Part shown: positions 1 through 6,582 of the stretch, in pieces
How positions within the stretch are numbered: the stretch's first letter is position 1
Layout of the letters: each line of letters starts with the position of its first letter
Assembly (NCBI GenBank): GCA_038239195.1
Contig: JBBSEZ010000211.1
Span: forward strand, 1-16,689
Reading direction: 5' to 3'
Length of the DNA: 16,689 bases
DNA from: JBBSEZ01 sp038239195
Lineage (GTDB): Bacteria > Planctomycetota > Planctomycetia > Gemmatales > Gemmataceae
Notes under the pieces: generated by a model
Told to the model about the DNA's origin: nothing
The model's input: only the letters and a program-made list of their open reading frames with translations
Database searches by the model: none
Translations under genes and position numbers: made by a program

Positions 1-115
1 GAAGCCGACGAAGCGCACCTACGAGATGTTCTGCTTCTTCTTCGCCGGCTGGGCGACCGAGCAAGAACTCCTGGCTCATATCGGCAAGCTCCACCAGAAG
101 GCCGACTCCAGCTAG
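1..115 (+). CDS. 3' end of an unidentified gene (partial)
   Basis: The second reading frame is open from the window edge to a TAG at 113-115 and gives a 37-residue C-terminal tail, KPTKRTYEMFCFFFAGWATE followed by a short helix-like, Lys/Gln-rich end. Phe/Trp-rich then charged composition and codon use fit real coding sequence. I do not recognise the family, and most of the gene lies outside the window. It converges on the DUF1549/DUF1553 gene, separated from it only by the heptad repeat. It could also be a chance open frame; nothing beyond length and composition supports it. Confidence 0.5.
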   Translation, partial: KPTKRTYEMFCFFFAGWATEQELLAHIGKLHQKADSS

Positions 116-155
116 CAACAATCGAGCCGAACACTATTGAGACGGGGCCCTCTTT

Positions 156-188
156 GCTAAGCACTAAGCACTAAGAACTAAGCACTAA
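156..188. repeat. Heptanucleotide tandem repeat (GCACTAA, about 4 copies)
   Basis: Four consecutive 7-bp units occupy 161-188: gcactaa, gcactaa, gaactaa, gcactaa, preceded by a partial unit gctaa at 156-160. The array is AT-rich compared with its surroundings and sits exactly between two convergent genes, ending one base before the stop codon of the minus-strand gene. On the plus strand it carries in-frame TAA triplets in several phases, so it would stop any read-through translation. Confidence 0.85.
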
Positions 189-1811
189 TCAATGATTGAG
201 GATGAACTCGCTGCTGTTGAGCAACACCCAGAACACGTCCGCGAGCGCCTTCTTCGAGTTGCGGCTGGGCCCGCCGCCGGTGACGTAGGCGGTGAGGCGA
301 GACGCCTCGCGGGAGCGCATCGGCCGGGCCAGCGCCGCCATGAACAGCGTGTCGAGCCGCTGCCGGTGGTCCATGAACGGGCTGTCGAGGACCGCGGCGA
401 GCACCTCGCTGCGCTCCAGACTGGTGGCGTCGGCGATGAACTTGCCGTTCATCAGCGCCAGCGCTTGCAGGATGGAGGTCTGGTGCTCGGTGCGGCGATC
501 GACGGGATTGGCGAACTTGGCGAGGAACTCGGCGCGCGGCGAGTTGTTCCCGAAGCCGACGAAACCGCGGTTGAAACCGGGCGCTTCGCGGTAGCCGGTG
601 GCGATGGCGAGGCTGTCGAAGACCTGCTCGGGCGTCAGGCCCTTGAGGGGCATGCGAGCGAACAGGCGCAGGTCGTCCTGGCTCTTGTGGGCCTGGGCGC
701 TGGAGCGCTGATAGGCCTTGCTGGCGGCGATGGCCCGCATGAGGAACTTGAGGTCGTACTTGCTGGCGACGAAGGCGCGGGCGAGGTCGTCGAGCAGCGC
801 GGGGTGGCTGGGCGGGTTCTCGTCGCGGAAGTCATCGACGGGATCGACCAGCCCGATGCCGAAGAAGTGCTCCCACGTTCGGTTGGCGATGGCCTTCGCG
901 AAGAACGGGTTAGTGGGGCTCGTCATCCACTCGGCGAGGGTGGCGCGAGTGGTGGCGTCCTCGCGCCAGCGCGGCTGCGCGCCGTCGAGGAAGCGGGCGG
1001 CGACCTTCCGGGCGGTGCCGGGCATGGCCACTTCGCGCACCTTGGGGTCGTCGCGGGCGGGGCTGAAGACGCCGGCGTTCACGTTCTGCGGCTGAATGCC
1101 CGCAAAGAAGGCGGTGTACTCCCAGAACTGTTTGCGCGTCCACTTGGCGAAGGGGTGATCGTGGCACTGGGCGCATTCGAGCTTCACGCCGAGGAAGAGG
1201 CGCGAGGTGGAGGCCGCGAGGTTCTCGGCCTTCATCTCGTTGGCCTGGTAGAACACGACGGCGCTGGGGTCGTAGCCGGCGGCTGGGATGGCGCCGAAGC
1301 CGCCGCGCCCCCCGTTGAACGCGACTGGCACGGAAATAAGATCGCGCACCATCTTGTCGTAGGGGACGTTGTCGCGCAGCCGGGCGCGCACCCACGCCTC
1401 CATCTGATTGGAGAGAAACTGCACCTGCTGGTTGTTGTTTTGCGGCAGGAGCAGGGCGCGCCAGACGTTGGTGAAATGTTTGACGTAGAGCGGGCTGGCG
1501 AGGAGCTTGTCGATGAGCAGGCGCCGTTTGTCGGGGCGGCGGTCGTCGAGGAAGGCCCGCACCTCGGAGACGTGCGGGATGCGCCCGCCGAGGTCGAGGT
1601 AGGCCCTGCGAACGAACTCCTCATCGGAGGCGAGGGGCGCGGGCGTGGCCTTGCGCGCGACGAACGCGGTGTCGAGGTGCCGATCGATCCGCTCGGCGAG
1701 GGCGGCGACGGCGTCCTGCCCACCCCCCTTGGGGGCTGCCCCGAGAGCGGCGGGGGAGAGCAGGGCCAGGCAGACGATGCCCAACCCTCCTTTGAGCCAC
1801 GGGCTCTTCAT
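189..1811 (-). CDS. Secreted DUF1549/DUF1553 planctomycete protein
   Basis: 540 residues. A signal peptide is visible at 1-25 (MKSPWLKGG, a hydrophobic stretch, then ALGA before APKGGG), so the protein should be exported. Residues about 36-240 match DUF1549 and contain the hallmark CAQCHDHPF at 213-221, a CxxCH motif resembling a c-type heme site. Residues about 285-510 match DUF1553 (NPFFAKAIANRTWEHFFGIG at 301-320, SHPALLDDLA, AYQRSS) and the end FWVLLNSSEFILNH is typical. These paired domains are greatly expanded in planctomycetes; their biochemical role is not established. The ATG at 1809-1811 is chosen because AAGGAG (1822-1827, minus strand) precedes it and the signal peptide follows; the open frame continues upstream to 2021. 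A DUF1501 partner, often adjacent in this family, is not seen on either side within the window. Confidence 0.92.
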   Translation of the reverse strand: MKSPWLKGGLGIVCLALLSPAALGAAPKGGGQDAVAALAERIDRHLDTAFVARKATPAPLASDEEFVRRAYLDLGGRIPHVSEVRAFLDDRRPDKRRLLIDKLLASPLYVKHFTNVWRALLLPQNNNQQVQFLSNQMEAWVRARLRDNVPYDKMVRDLISVPVAFNGGRGGFGAIPAAGYDPSAVVFYQANEMKAENLAASTSRLFLGVKLECAQCHDHPFAKWTRKQFWEYTAFFAGIQPQNVNAGVFSPARDDPKVREVAMPGTARKVAARFLDGAQPRWREDATTRATLAEWMTSPTNPFFAKAIANRTWEHFFGIGLVDPVDDFRDENPPSHPALLDDLARAFVASKYDLKFLMRAIAASKAYQRSSAQAHKSQDDLRLFARMPLKGLTPEQVFDSLAIATGYREAPGFNRGFVGFGNNSPRAEFLAKFANPVDRRTEHQTSILQALALMNGKFIADATSLERSEVLAAVLDSPFMDHRQRLDTLFMAALARPMRSREASRLTAYVTGGGPSRNSKKALADVFWVLLNSSEFILNH

Positions 1812-2041
1812 GATGTGCAGGCTCCTTCGTGGTCTGGCGACAAGGTCGGCCTCGGCAACGAATAAACGGCCCACGCGGACGTTCCTAACGAGCTTTTCTC
1901 GTGGCGACAAGGGCCCCCGGTTGTCCTTTTTGCTCGGTCCCTGTCCCTGAGGAAGACGAGACGCCCCGCCCCGCGGATGGGGCCCTTCGCTTGCCGCTAC
2001 CTCCCCGCGGCCGGATAACATACCGCAAAGGAGGCCTTGTC

Positions 2042-2647
2042 ATGACGCCGATGCTTGTGGTGGGGACGCGCAACGTCAAGAAACGCGAGGAGCTGCTCCA
2101 GATCCTGGGCGACCTGGGCGTGGAACTGCGCGACCTGACGCACTTCCCCGACGCCCCCGAGGTCGAGGAGGACGGCAAGACCTTCGAGGAGAACGCCCGC
2201 AAGAAAGCGTCGGAGCTGGCGCTTCACCTCGGCCAATGGGTCTTGGGCGAGGACAGCGGGCTGGTGGTGCCCGCCCTGAACGGTCGGCCGGGCGTCTACT
2301 CGGCGCGCTACGCCGGCAAGCAGGGCGACGACGCTGCCAACAACGCCCGCCTGCTGGCCGAGCTGGCCCCTCTGCCCGACGACCGGCGGGCCGCCTACTA
2401 CGTCTGCACTGCCGCCCTGGCCGATCCGAGCGGAGAGGTCAAGGCAGTCGTCGAGGGCCGCTGCCACGGCACCATCCTGAAGGAGGCGCGCGGCCAGGGC
2501 GGTTTCGGCTACGACCCGCTGTTCCTCATCCCGGAACATCATCAGACGTTCGGCGAGCTGAGCGCGCGCGTCAAGCACGCGCTGAGCCATCGCGGGCGGG
2601 CGATGGCCCAACTGCGGCCGGCGCTGCGGCGGTTGCTGGCGCTGTAG
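2042..2647 (+). CDS. rdgB: RdgB/HAM1 non-canonical purine NTP pyrophosphatase
   Basis: 201 residues, normal length for the family. It hydrolyses dITP, dXTP and related deaminated purine triphosphates to monophosphate and pyrophosphate, keeping them out of DNA and RNA; cytosolic. Family signatures are all present: TRNVKK near the N-terminus (residues 9-14), FEENARKKA, GEDSGLVVPALNGRPGVYSA in the middle, GGFGYDPLFLIPEH, and SHRGRA near the C-terminus. The start is set by AAAGGAGG at 2027-2034, seven bases before ATG 2042; the frame is open further upstream but the residues before this ATG do not look like the family. A weak promoter candidate lies just before it (TTGCCG 1991-1996, 17 bp, GATAAC 2014-2019), which would give a very short leader. 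It is divergent from the DUF1549/DUF1553 gene. Confidence 0.96.
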   Translation: MTPMLVVGTRNVKKREELLQILGDLGVELRDLTHFPDAPEVEEDGKTFEENARKKASELALHLGQWVLGEDSGLVVPALNGRPGVYSARYAGKQGDDAANNARLLAELAPLPDDRRAAYYVCTAALADPSGEVKAVVEGRCHGTILKEARGQGGFGYDPLFLIPEHHQTFGELSARVKHALSHRGRAMAQLRPALRRLLAL

Positions 2648-2691
2648 GGGCACGTCCCTCGCCGTTCCGCGGCCTCCGTTCCTGGCGAGTG

Positions 2692-2713
2692 CGCGCCGGA
2701 GGCCCCCGGCGCG
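2692..2713 (+). terminator. GC hairpin downstream of rdgB
   Basis: CGCGCCGG (2692-2699) pairs perfectly with CCGGCGCG (2706-2713) around a 6-base loop, 45 bases after the rdgB stop codon. There is no T-run after it, so it would be an atypical terminator or merely an mRNA-stabilising hairpin. Confidence 0.3.
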
Positions 2714-2716
2714 GGC

Positions 2717-2793
2717 CCACCGTTAACCGCCGTGCGGTGACGGCTGGGATGGGGCCCGGCGCCACCGTTAACCGCCGTGCGGTGACGGCTGGG
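2717..2793. repeat. Two copies of a 32-bp hairpin-forming repeat, period 45
   Basis: An identical 32-bp unit occurs at 2717-2748 and 2762-2793 in the same orientation. Each begins CCACCGTTAACCGCCG and contains an imperfect dyad: CCGTTAACCGC on the left against GCGGTGACGG on the right. The 13-bp spacer is GC-rich. Together with the gene remnant at 2797-2925 this fills the space between rdgB and the next real gene. I think similar units are dispersed in Gemmataceae genomes, but that is memory, not something shown here. Confidence 0.85.
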
Positions 2794-2796
2794 CTG

Positions 2797-2925
2797 GCCC
2801 TCGCGGGCCAGGTTGGCGCACCGCCGGGGTTGTTCTTGACGAAACGACCGCTTTCGTCGCGGCCGCTGGCGGGCTCCTTGTTCGGGGCCGGGGGCGTCGG
2901 GGGGCGCGCAGGGGAACTGGCTCAT
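2797..2925 (-). pseudogene. Frameshifted N-terminal remnant resembling DUF5681-type proteins
   Basis: On the minus strand an ATG at 2923-2925, preceded by GAGG, opens a frame reading MSQFPCAPPDAPGPE. Shifting by one base after this continues as KEPASGRDESGRFVKNNPGG, which has the GRDxxGRFxxxNPGG pattern found at the start of planctomycete DUF5681-like proteins (usual continuation GNPFARR). Here the continuation is degraded (APTWPAR) and then runs into the 32-bp repeats. The rest of the gene is absent. What is seen: two short, family-like pieces in two frames. Inferred: a dead fragment cut off where the repeats begin. It might instead be coincidence in GC-rich DNA, but the second piece is quite specific. 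Confidence 0.5.
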
Positions 2926-2951
2926 GGTAGGCCTCGAGGAAGGAGAAAGGA

Positions 2952-2975
2952 AGGGCGCCCAGCCGGGGGCGCCCT
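2952..2975 (-). terminator. Hairpin with pyrimidine tail, minus strand
   Basis: AGGGCGCCC (2952-2960) and GGGCGCCCT (2967-2975) form a perfect 9-bp stem with a 6-base loop. Read on the minus strand it is followed by a T/C-rich tail (TCCTTTCTCCTTCC), so it could terminate transcription from the gene that ends at 3105, about 130 bases upstream in that direction. The tail is not a pure T-run. Confidence 0.4.
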
Positions 2976-3104
2976 CCACCATCCAGAAAGCTACCCGCCT
3001 CACGTACCTTGTGGGAAGAGTTGTTTGAGCGCCAGGTTCAGCCCTGCATCCGCCAGGACGGGCCCGCGACAAGCGCGAGTCGTGTTGCCCATGACATCGG
3101 GTGT

Positions 3105-3836
3105 TCAGTTCTTGCCCAACATCAGGTCCAGCACCCAGCAGCCACGAACATGCTCGCCCGGCTGGCGGCAGTGGTTGATGATCTCGGCGTTGTCACAGCC
3201 AGCTTCCTCCAGAGCGTCAGCCAGCACCGCAAGGCGGGCAGGTTCAAGCATCCCAGCAGGCAGGATGCGATTCTCGTAGCCGGCATGGGCAAGGGCAAGG
3301 ACGGTGGGCGTCTGCCATGTGGGGTTGACGGAAACGGGGCGGAAGGGGTTGCCGAAGATGTCGCACAGCAAGTCGATCTGGACCCGATTCTCAGCCTCTG
3401 GCTCCTCTGCGGCGTCCGCCGCCCATCCCCCTCCGCAGTAGCCCTCAAACGACTGGACAGTCGCATTGGCAGCGTTGCAGAAGGCTTGAACTGCACACGC
3501 AGCAGCCCGCCGTTCTGGAGGACATTCATCAGGATCACCACCATCCTCGCAAGGCGGATCGCCTTCCGCAAGGCACAGTTGGTCCAATTGCTCTTGTGTA
3601 ATCACGCCGTCAGCACGCCGCTCGACTGCATCCACAAGCCTGCGAGAACGCTCGTCTTTGGAGACATGCCAGACCCGGCGAAGGCAGGCAACCAGGAAGA
3701 GCCGCCACTTCCGTTCCCGGATCGGAACGCCCGCCCGCTCATCAAGGTAGTCCACGATGCAGCACCGTGTTTTCAACCAGTCGGTCGAAAGCCAGTCCTG
3801 CTCAGTCCAAAGAGACTCCGACTCCTCCACATCCAA
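3105..3836 (-). CDS. Gemmata-type family protein, function unknown
   Basis: 243 residues, no signal peptide or membrane segment, many Cys (about 13). Order of recognisable parts: TEQDWLSTD at 11-19, KWRLFLVACLRRVWH at 43-57 with DERSRRLVDAVERRADG at 61-77, a low-conservation middle (about 90-150), then FGNPFRPV at 161-168, LADALEEAGCDN at 205-216 and HCRQPGEHVRGCWVLDLML at 222-240. I recognise these as the signature of a large paralogue family in Gemmata and relatives whose biochemical function is unknown; members often begin (M)TExxWLxxTD. Here nine extra residues precede that point. The start at 3836 has AGGAG only four bases upstream, slightly close. The middle part, normally Ala-rich in relatives, here contains acidic and Cys-rich segments. 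Confidence 0.85.
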   Translation of the reverse strand: MDVEESESLWTEQDWLSTDWLKTRCCIVDYLDERAGVPIRERKWRLFLVACLRRVWHVSKDERSRRLVDAVERRADGVITQEQLDQLCLAEGDPPCEDGGDPDECPPERRAAACAVQAFCNAANATVQSFEGYCGGGWAADAAEEPEAENRVQIDLLCDIFGNPFRPVSVNPTWQTPTVLALAHAGYENRILPAGMLEPARLAVLADALEEAGCDNAEIINHCRQPGEHVRGCWVLDLMLGKN

Positions 3837-4210
3837 CTCCTGGCGGTGGTTGAGGCTGGATATCGTGATCGGTGCCGCCCGCTTCGTCCTGGGCGGACGA
3901 ACGATTCCTTACTCCTCTGCCGCCTCGTTCTCGTTGATCGTCTCCACCGTCTCTTCCCGGACTTCTTCCCCGGACGCTCAAAACAGAACCAGCCGACCGT
4001 CCTGAGCAGGACGGTCGGCTGGTGGAGTTCCTGGGAAAAACCTGCTGCGAAATCAAGAACCGGGTGGGAACCCTGGCACCTGAGCGGTGGACCGTCCAAT
4101 AGCCGCCCCGGTTGCCTCCCCGAAACTGACCCTTTTCTTGACCCCGGCTTGACCCGGTTTTTGGCCCTTTTTTCCTCGCCGCAACTCCTTGCGGTTACTT
4201 CACTTCTGAT
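3837..4210. other. Intergenic stretch, no gene recognised
   Basis: About 370 bases between the Gemmata-type gene and tRNA-Glu. Short open frames on both strands show no family-like pieces. It holds the 17-bp perfect hairpin at 3988-4023 and, 16 bases beyond the tRNA 3' end, a small hairpin CCGCAA-CTCC-TTGCGG (4179-4194). Pyrimidine-rich runs (for example 3890-3975 and 4136-4180) are conspicuous. Confidence 0.6.
3988..4023 (-). terminator. 17-bp perfect hairpin, possible terminator for the tRNA transcript
   Basis: ACCAGCCGACCGTCCTG at 3988-4004 is the exact reverse complement of 4007-4023, separated by two bases (AG). Read on the minus strand the hairpin is followed by TCTGTTTTGAG, a short T-rich tract; on the plus strand it is followed by GGAGTTCC with no T-run. 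It lies about 190 bases downstream of tRNA-Glu, so it may end that transcript. A stem this long and perfect could equally be a mobile palindrome or a protein-binding site. Confidence 0.45.
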
Positions 4211-4283
4211 TACCCCCAAGGGGACTCGAACCCCTGTCTTAGCCGTGAGAGGGCTATGTCCTGGGCCACTAGACGATGGGGGC
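4211..4283 (-). tRNA. tRNA-Glu (anticodon CTC)
   Basis: 73 nt folding as a complete cloverleaf. Acceptor 5' strand GCCCCCA pairs with TGGGGGT; the first pair is a G-U wobble, with discriminator A at 4211. The D arm begins GTCTAGTGG; the anticodon stem TAGCC/GGCTA encloses loop CTCTCAC with anticodon CTC (4247-4249), reading GAG; the T arm is AGGGG-TTCGAGT-CCCCT. D-arm and T-arm features (GTCTAG, CCCAGGAC, ACAGGGGTTCGA) are those of bacterial tRNA-Glu. The 3' CCA is not encoded, so it must be added by CCA-adding enzyme. A near-consensus promoter lies immediately upstream. Confidence 0.97.
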
Positions 4284-4296
4284 ATCTCTCGCTGCT

Positions 4297-4325
4297 TTTA
4301 TAGCGGCGACGCCCCCCCCTGTCAA
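4297..4325 (-). promoter_or_regulatory. Sigma-70-type promoter for tRNA-Glu
   Basis: On the minus strand TTGACA (4320-4325, exact -35 consensus) is followed by a 17-bp spacer and TATAAA (4297-4302, five of six to the -10 consensus). Transcription would start about 4289-4291, only some 7 bases before the tRNA 5' end at 4283. Exact spacing and position relative to a stable RNA gene make this the most convincing promoter in the window. Confidence 0.85.
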
Positions 4326-4621
4326 GGGTGCGTGAGCCCGCGAGCAGGTCCCCAGGTCCCCGCCCCCTCCGCCATGGATTGCTTCGTGCCTGCCGCAAGT
4401 CGCAGGAGTTGAGGGCAACGATCTCGACGACCTGAGTCGGCTGCTCGCACGGAGCGTCGCGGTTCACGGCAACAGGTCGGCGACCAGGCCCGTCGCCTGC
4501 GGCAAGGCAAGAGCGCTGACGACCACGAGCCGTCCCTCGATCAACTCGCCTCGCCCAGTCGGCGGTATTCGCCCTCGCCCTGCTCTCGGCGGAGAGCGAA
4601 CGGGGCGAGGCCGCAGGCCGG
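4326..4621. other. Spacer between desaturase and tRNA promoter, nothing recognised
   Basis: I see no supported gene, terminator or repeat in this stretch. A short minus-strand peptide around 4466-4545 reads GELIEGRLVVVSALALP and vaguely recalls Uma2-type nuclease N-termini, but it has no start or continuation. Confidence 0.5.
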
Positions 4622-5455
4622 TCAGTGCATGCCCGGCGCGGGCGCGGCTTTCCTGCTGGGGAGACGGTTGCGCATCTCCGAGCGCGATACGCCCAGTTCC
4701 TCCAGGACGGGCAGGTAGACCTCCCGGTAGTAAACTTCCTCGTTGAAAATCCCCAGCTCCTTGATGCGAGCCACGCGCTGCGATCCGCCCGCCAGCTCGT
4801 GGATCGCCGGCATGGCGAAGTTGTTCATCACCCGACGCAACTGCTCCAGCGTGCCGGCGCGGTCGAGCCCCAGGTGTAGCCGCAGGGAGTCGCGGAAGAA
4901 GCCGTAGTGCGCCTGCTCGTCCACGGCGACCAGCATCAAGAGCTTTTCCAGGGCCGGGTCGCCCCCGCGCTCCTGCGCCACCCGGCGCAGGTTGCGGTAG
5001 TTCAGCCCGGTGGCCCGCTCCTGCACCATGGCATAGGCCACCATCGCAACGTGACTGTCCTGCGGCACGTGCCACTCGTGGCACAACACCTCGCCCTCCA
5101 TGTCGGCCATCTGCTCGTCGCTGCGCATGCCCGATTTCAGCAGCCAGTCGCTCAGGGCCAGCGAGTGCTTGGACTCCTCGTAGCCCCAGTTGGCGTAGAA
5201 CCACGATCGCGCGCGGCTAGTCCGGGACCGGGGTAGGGCGTTGGCCAGGTAATCGGGCAGGAACAACTCGACGACGCAGAACGACTCCACCACGTCCGCG
5301 ATCGCCGGGTCGAGGGCCTTGTTGCACTGCGCCCAGGGGATGTCCCTTTCCAGAGACCAGCGCCGCTTTCTCTCGGCCCGGTCGAAGAAGGCACGATACA
5401 GCCGCCACAGGGCCGCTTCCAACTCGTTGTGGCCCCGGTGGGTGAACTCCGCCAT
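4622..5455 (-). CDS. Soluble acyl-ACP desaturase (di-iron, FA_desaturase_2 family)
   Basis: 277 residues. Family role: introduces a double bond into an acyl chain carried on acyl carrier protein, using O2, reduced ferredoxin and a non-heme di-iron centre in a ferritin-like four-helix bundle; cytosolic. The iron ligands expected from plant stearoyl-ACP desaturase can be placed: E63 (VELFLPDYL), E94/H97 in YEESKH, E146 in QERATGLNYRN and E180/H183 in DEQAHY. The WFYANWGYEESKHS and QERATG contexts are very typical. No signal peptide. The start at 5455 is supported by GAGGAGG (5459-5465) upstream. It is shorter than plant enzymes, which also carry a transit peptide, and similar to bacterial DesA-type proteins. 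Which chain or position it desaturates cannot be told. Confidence 0.92.
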   Translation of the reverse strand: MAEFTHRGHNELEAALWRLYRAFFDRAERKRRWSLERDIPWAQCNKALDPAIADVVESFCVVELFLPDYLANALPRSRTSRARSWFYANWGYEESKHSLALSDWLLKSGMRSDEQMADMEGEVLCHEWHVPQDSHVAMVAYAMVQERATGLNYRNLRRVAQERGGDPALEKLLMLVAVDEQAHYGFFRDSLRLHLGLDRAGTLEQLRRVMNNFAMPAIHELAGGSQRVARIKELGIFNEEVYYREVYLPVLEELGVSRSEMRNRLPSRKAAPAPGMH

Positions 5456-5625
5456 GCGCCTCCTCGCTTTCTACCTGTCCGCGTCTGGCCTGCCGCCGAC
5501 AGGCCCTCCGGCGGGGCGCGAGCCTGACCTCCCCCGTGCGCACGATCAGGGCCGCATCCTACCGAAAAATGAATCCCCAAGCCCGTAAGGATACCAGGGC
5601 CAGAGCCCCGCAGCCCGTGGCCTGT

Positions 5626-5675
5626 GACGCACGGGCGAGCAGTCAGCGACAACTCGGCCTCCCCGCCCGTGCGTC
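5626..5675. repeat. 12-bp perfect inverted repeat
   Basis: GACGCACGGGCG at 5626-5637 is the exact reverse complement of 5664-5675; the spacer is 26 bases. It is followed by an unusually AT-rich tract (GTATTATTACC) at about 5679-5690. It lies about 170 bases upstream of the desaturase start in that gene's orientation, so a regulatory role is possible but unproven. Confidence 0.6.
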
Positions 5676-5763
5676 GAAGGTATTATTACCGCTGGCAAGG
5701 GGCGCGACCAGCGGGGGAAGGCGAGAAAACATCGGCCGAGGCGTTCCCGGCTGGCCACGGAGA

Positions 5764-5834
5764 CGAAAATGCGGGCCTTGACGACCCTGGCGAACCTCGA
5801 AAATGCGGGCCTTGACGACCCTGGCGAACCTCGA
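5764..5834. repeat. 34-bp tandem duplication
   Basis: The 34-bp unit beginning CGAAAATGCGGGCCTTGACG at 5764 is repeated exactly from 5798 to 5831 and starts a third time (CGA, 5832-5834). A period of 34 is not a multiple of three, so it is not a coding repeat. It abuts the downstream end of the decayed receiver gene. Confidence 0.9.
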
Positions 5835-6190
5835 CCGCGTCTTGGCTCGCCTCCGGCAGGCGGTCCCGGTCAGCCAGGGCAAGCCGGCGAAGGCGCGACG
5901 ACCGAGGTGCGCGACCGGGCGATCCTGATGCGCCGCCTTTGCCCCGACTGCCGATTGCCACCACCGGTATTCCGAGGATGTTTCGGCGCAGGTCCTGGAT
6001 CGTCTCCATGCCTTCCTTGCCGGGCACGAACCGGGCGCGGAAGAGCATGTCTACGGCCTGCCCGCGTTGCGCCCCGCAGGCCCGCCGCGCCGTCTCTCGC
6101 CTCCCGCGTGCGGGTGGCTTGCGTCCCCCAAGCGCGCCCCTGGCAGGCTCCGGGCCCGCTCGTCGTTCTCCACCACGAGAACGCGGGCCG
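5835..6190 (-). pseudogene. Decayed response-regulator receiver domain
   Basis: On the minus strand one frame gives RVLVVENDERARSLP (from about 6183), the beta-1 strand and acidic pocket of a CheY-like receiver, then reaches a stop at about 6050. A second frame, shifted by one base, gives AVDML then RFVPGKEGMETIQDLRRNIL and GIPVVAI (about 6055-5955), matching the usual MPGKEGxETIxxLRR and IPVVAISG segments. The spacing between the two pieces fits one receiver with a single frameshift near 6130. At the phosphoacceptor position the Asp expected before the MPG turn is replaced by Ala. A further piece, RLPEASQDAVEVR near 5850, resembles the LPKPF..DxLxxxVR end in degraded form. I infer a dead gene; no intact start or ribosome site is visible. 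Confidence 0.6.
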
Positions 6191-6582
6191 CGTTCGTTCG
6201 TGTCCCGCCGCCGCACACTGTCGCGAAAGCCGATCGACGGTCCGATCTCAAGAGCGCGGAAGTGCGAACGCGCCCGGCTCGCCGCGCTCCCGGGGCCCAT
6301 CGGCCAAAAGGCGAGACAGGGCTTCCCCCCCCACCCTTTGCTCTCTACACTGATACCACCCCCCCGATGCCGCAGGGGCGACTCGACGATCGACGAGCCC
6401 GCATCGAGGGGAAGCAAGGGAGGACGAAGGAAGAGCCCGCGAGGACCTTCAGTCGTCCTTTCGGTGTTTTGGGAGCGACGCACTTCGTTCCTTGTCCGCT
6501 CGGAATGGAAACGAGGGGCGCCCCTGGAGAGAGTGCGGGGCTCCGCGTACCCATCCGTCCAACCAGCACGAGAGGTAGCGGA

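Larger units (their letters stand above)
5456..6582. other. 1.1-kb gene-poor region with repeats and gene decay
   Basis: No intact gene is supported. Contents in order: a GC dyad CCGCCG/CGGCGG at 5493-5514; an inverted repeat at 5626-5675; a 34-bp tandem duplication at 5764-5834; a decayed response-regulator receiver on the minus strand at about 5835-6190; then about 390 bases (6191-6582) of unassigned sequence leading to the HEAT-TPR gene. Long overlapping open frames here on both strands are typical of very GC-rich non-coding DNA and give low-complexity Arg/Pro/Gly/Ala peptides. Confidence 0.65.

Noticed and set aside
192..1865. A 557-residue plus-strand open frame opposite the DUF1549/DUF1553 gene
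   Set aside because: It is the antisense shadow of a well-supported gene; the peptide is low-complexity Gly/Ala/Glu/Val without family features. The same holds for the plus-strand frames at 8513-9811, 9553-11418 and 12443-14143.
1835..1912. Direct repeat TGGCGACAAGG at 1835-1845 and 1902-1912 upstream of the DUF1549 gene
   Set aside because: Two 11-bp copies 67 bases apart could be operators, but there is no dyad symmetry or known motif, and one match of this size is weak evidence in GC-rich DNA.
2660..2800. Open frames through the 32-bp repeats (TVNRRAVTAG peptides)
   Set aside because: The coding look comes from the duplicated 32-bp DNA unit. The unit forms hairpins and there is no ribosome site or domain.
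4466..4570. Uma2-like N-terminal peptide on the minus strand (GELIEGRLVVV)
   Set aside because: Only about 10 residues look similar and there is neither a start nor the nuclease core, so chance is the simpler explanation.
5764..5834. CRISPR-like array
   Set aside because: There are only two full copies with no spacer between them; it is a simple tandem duplication. The 2717-2793 pair likewise has one short spacer and no cas genes nearby.
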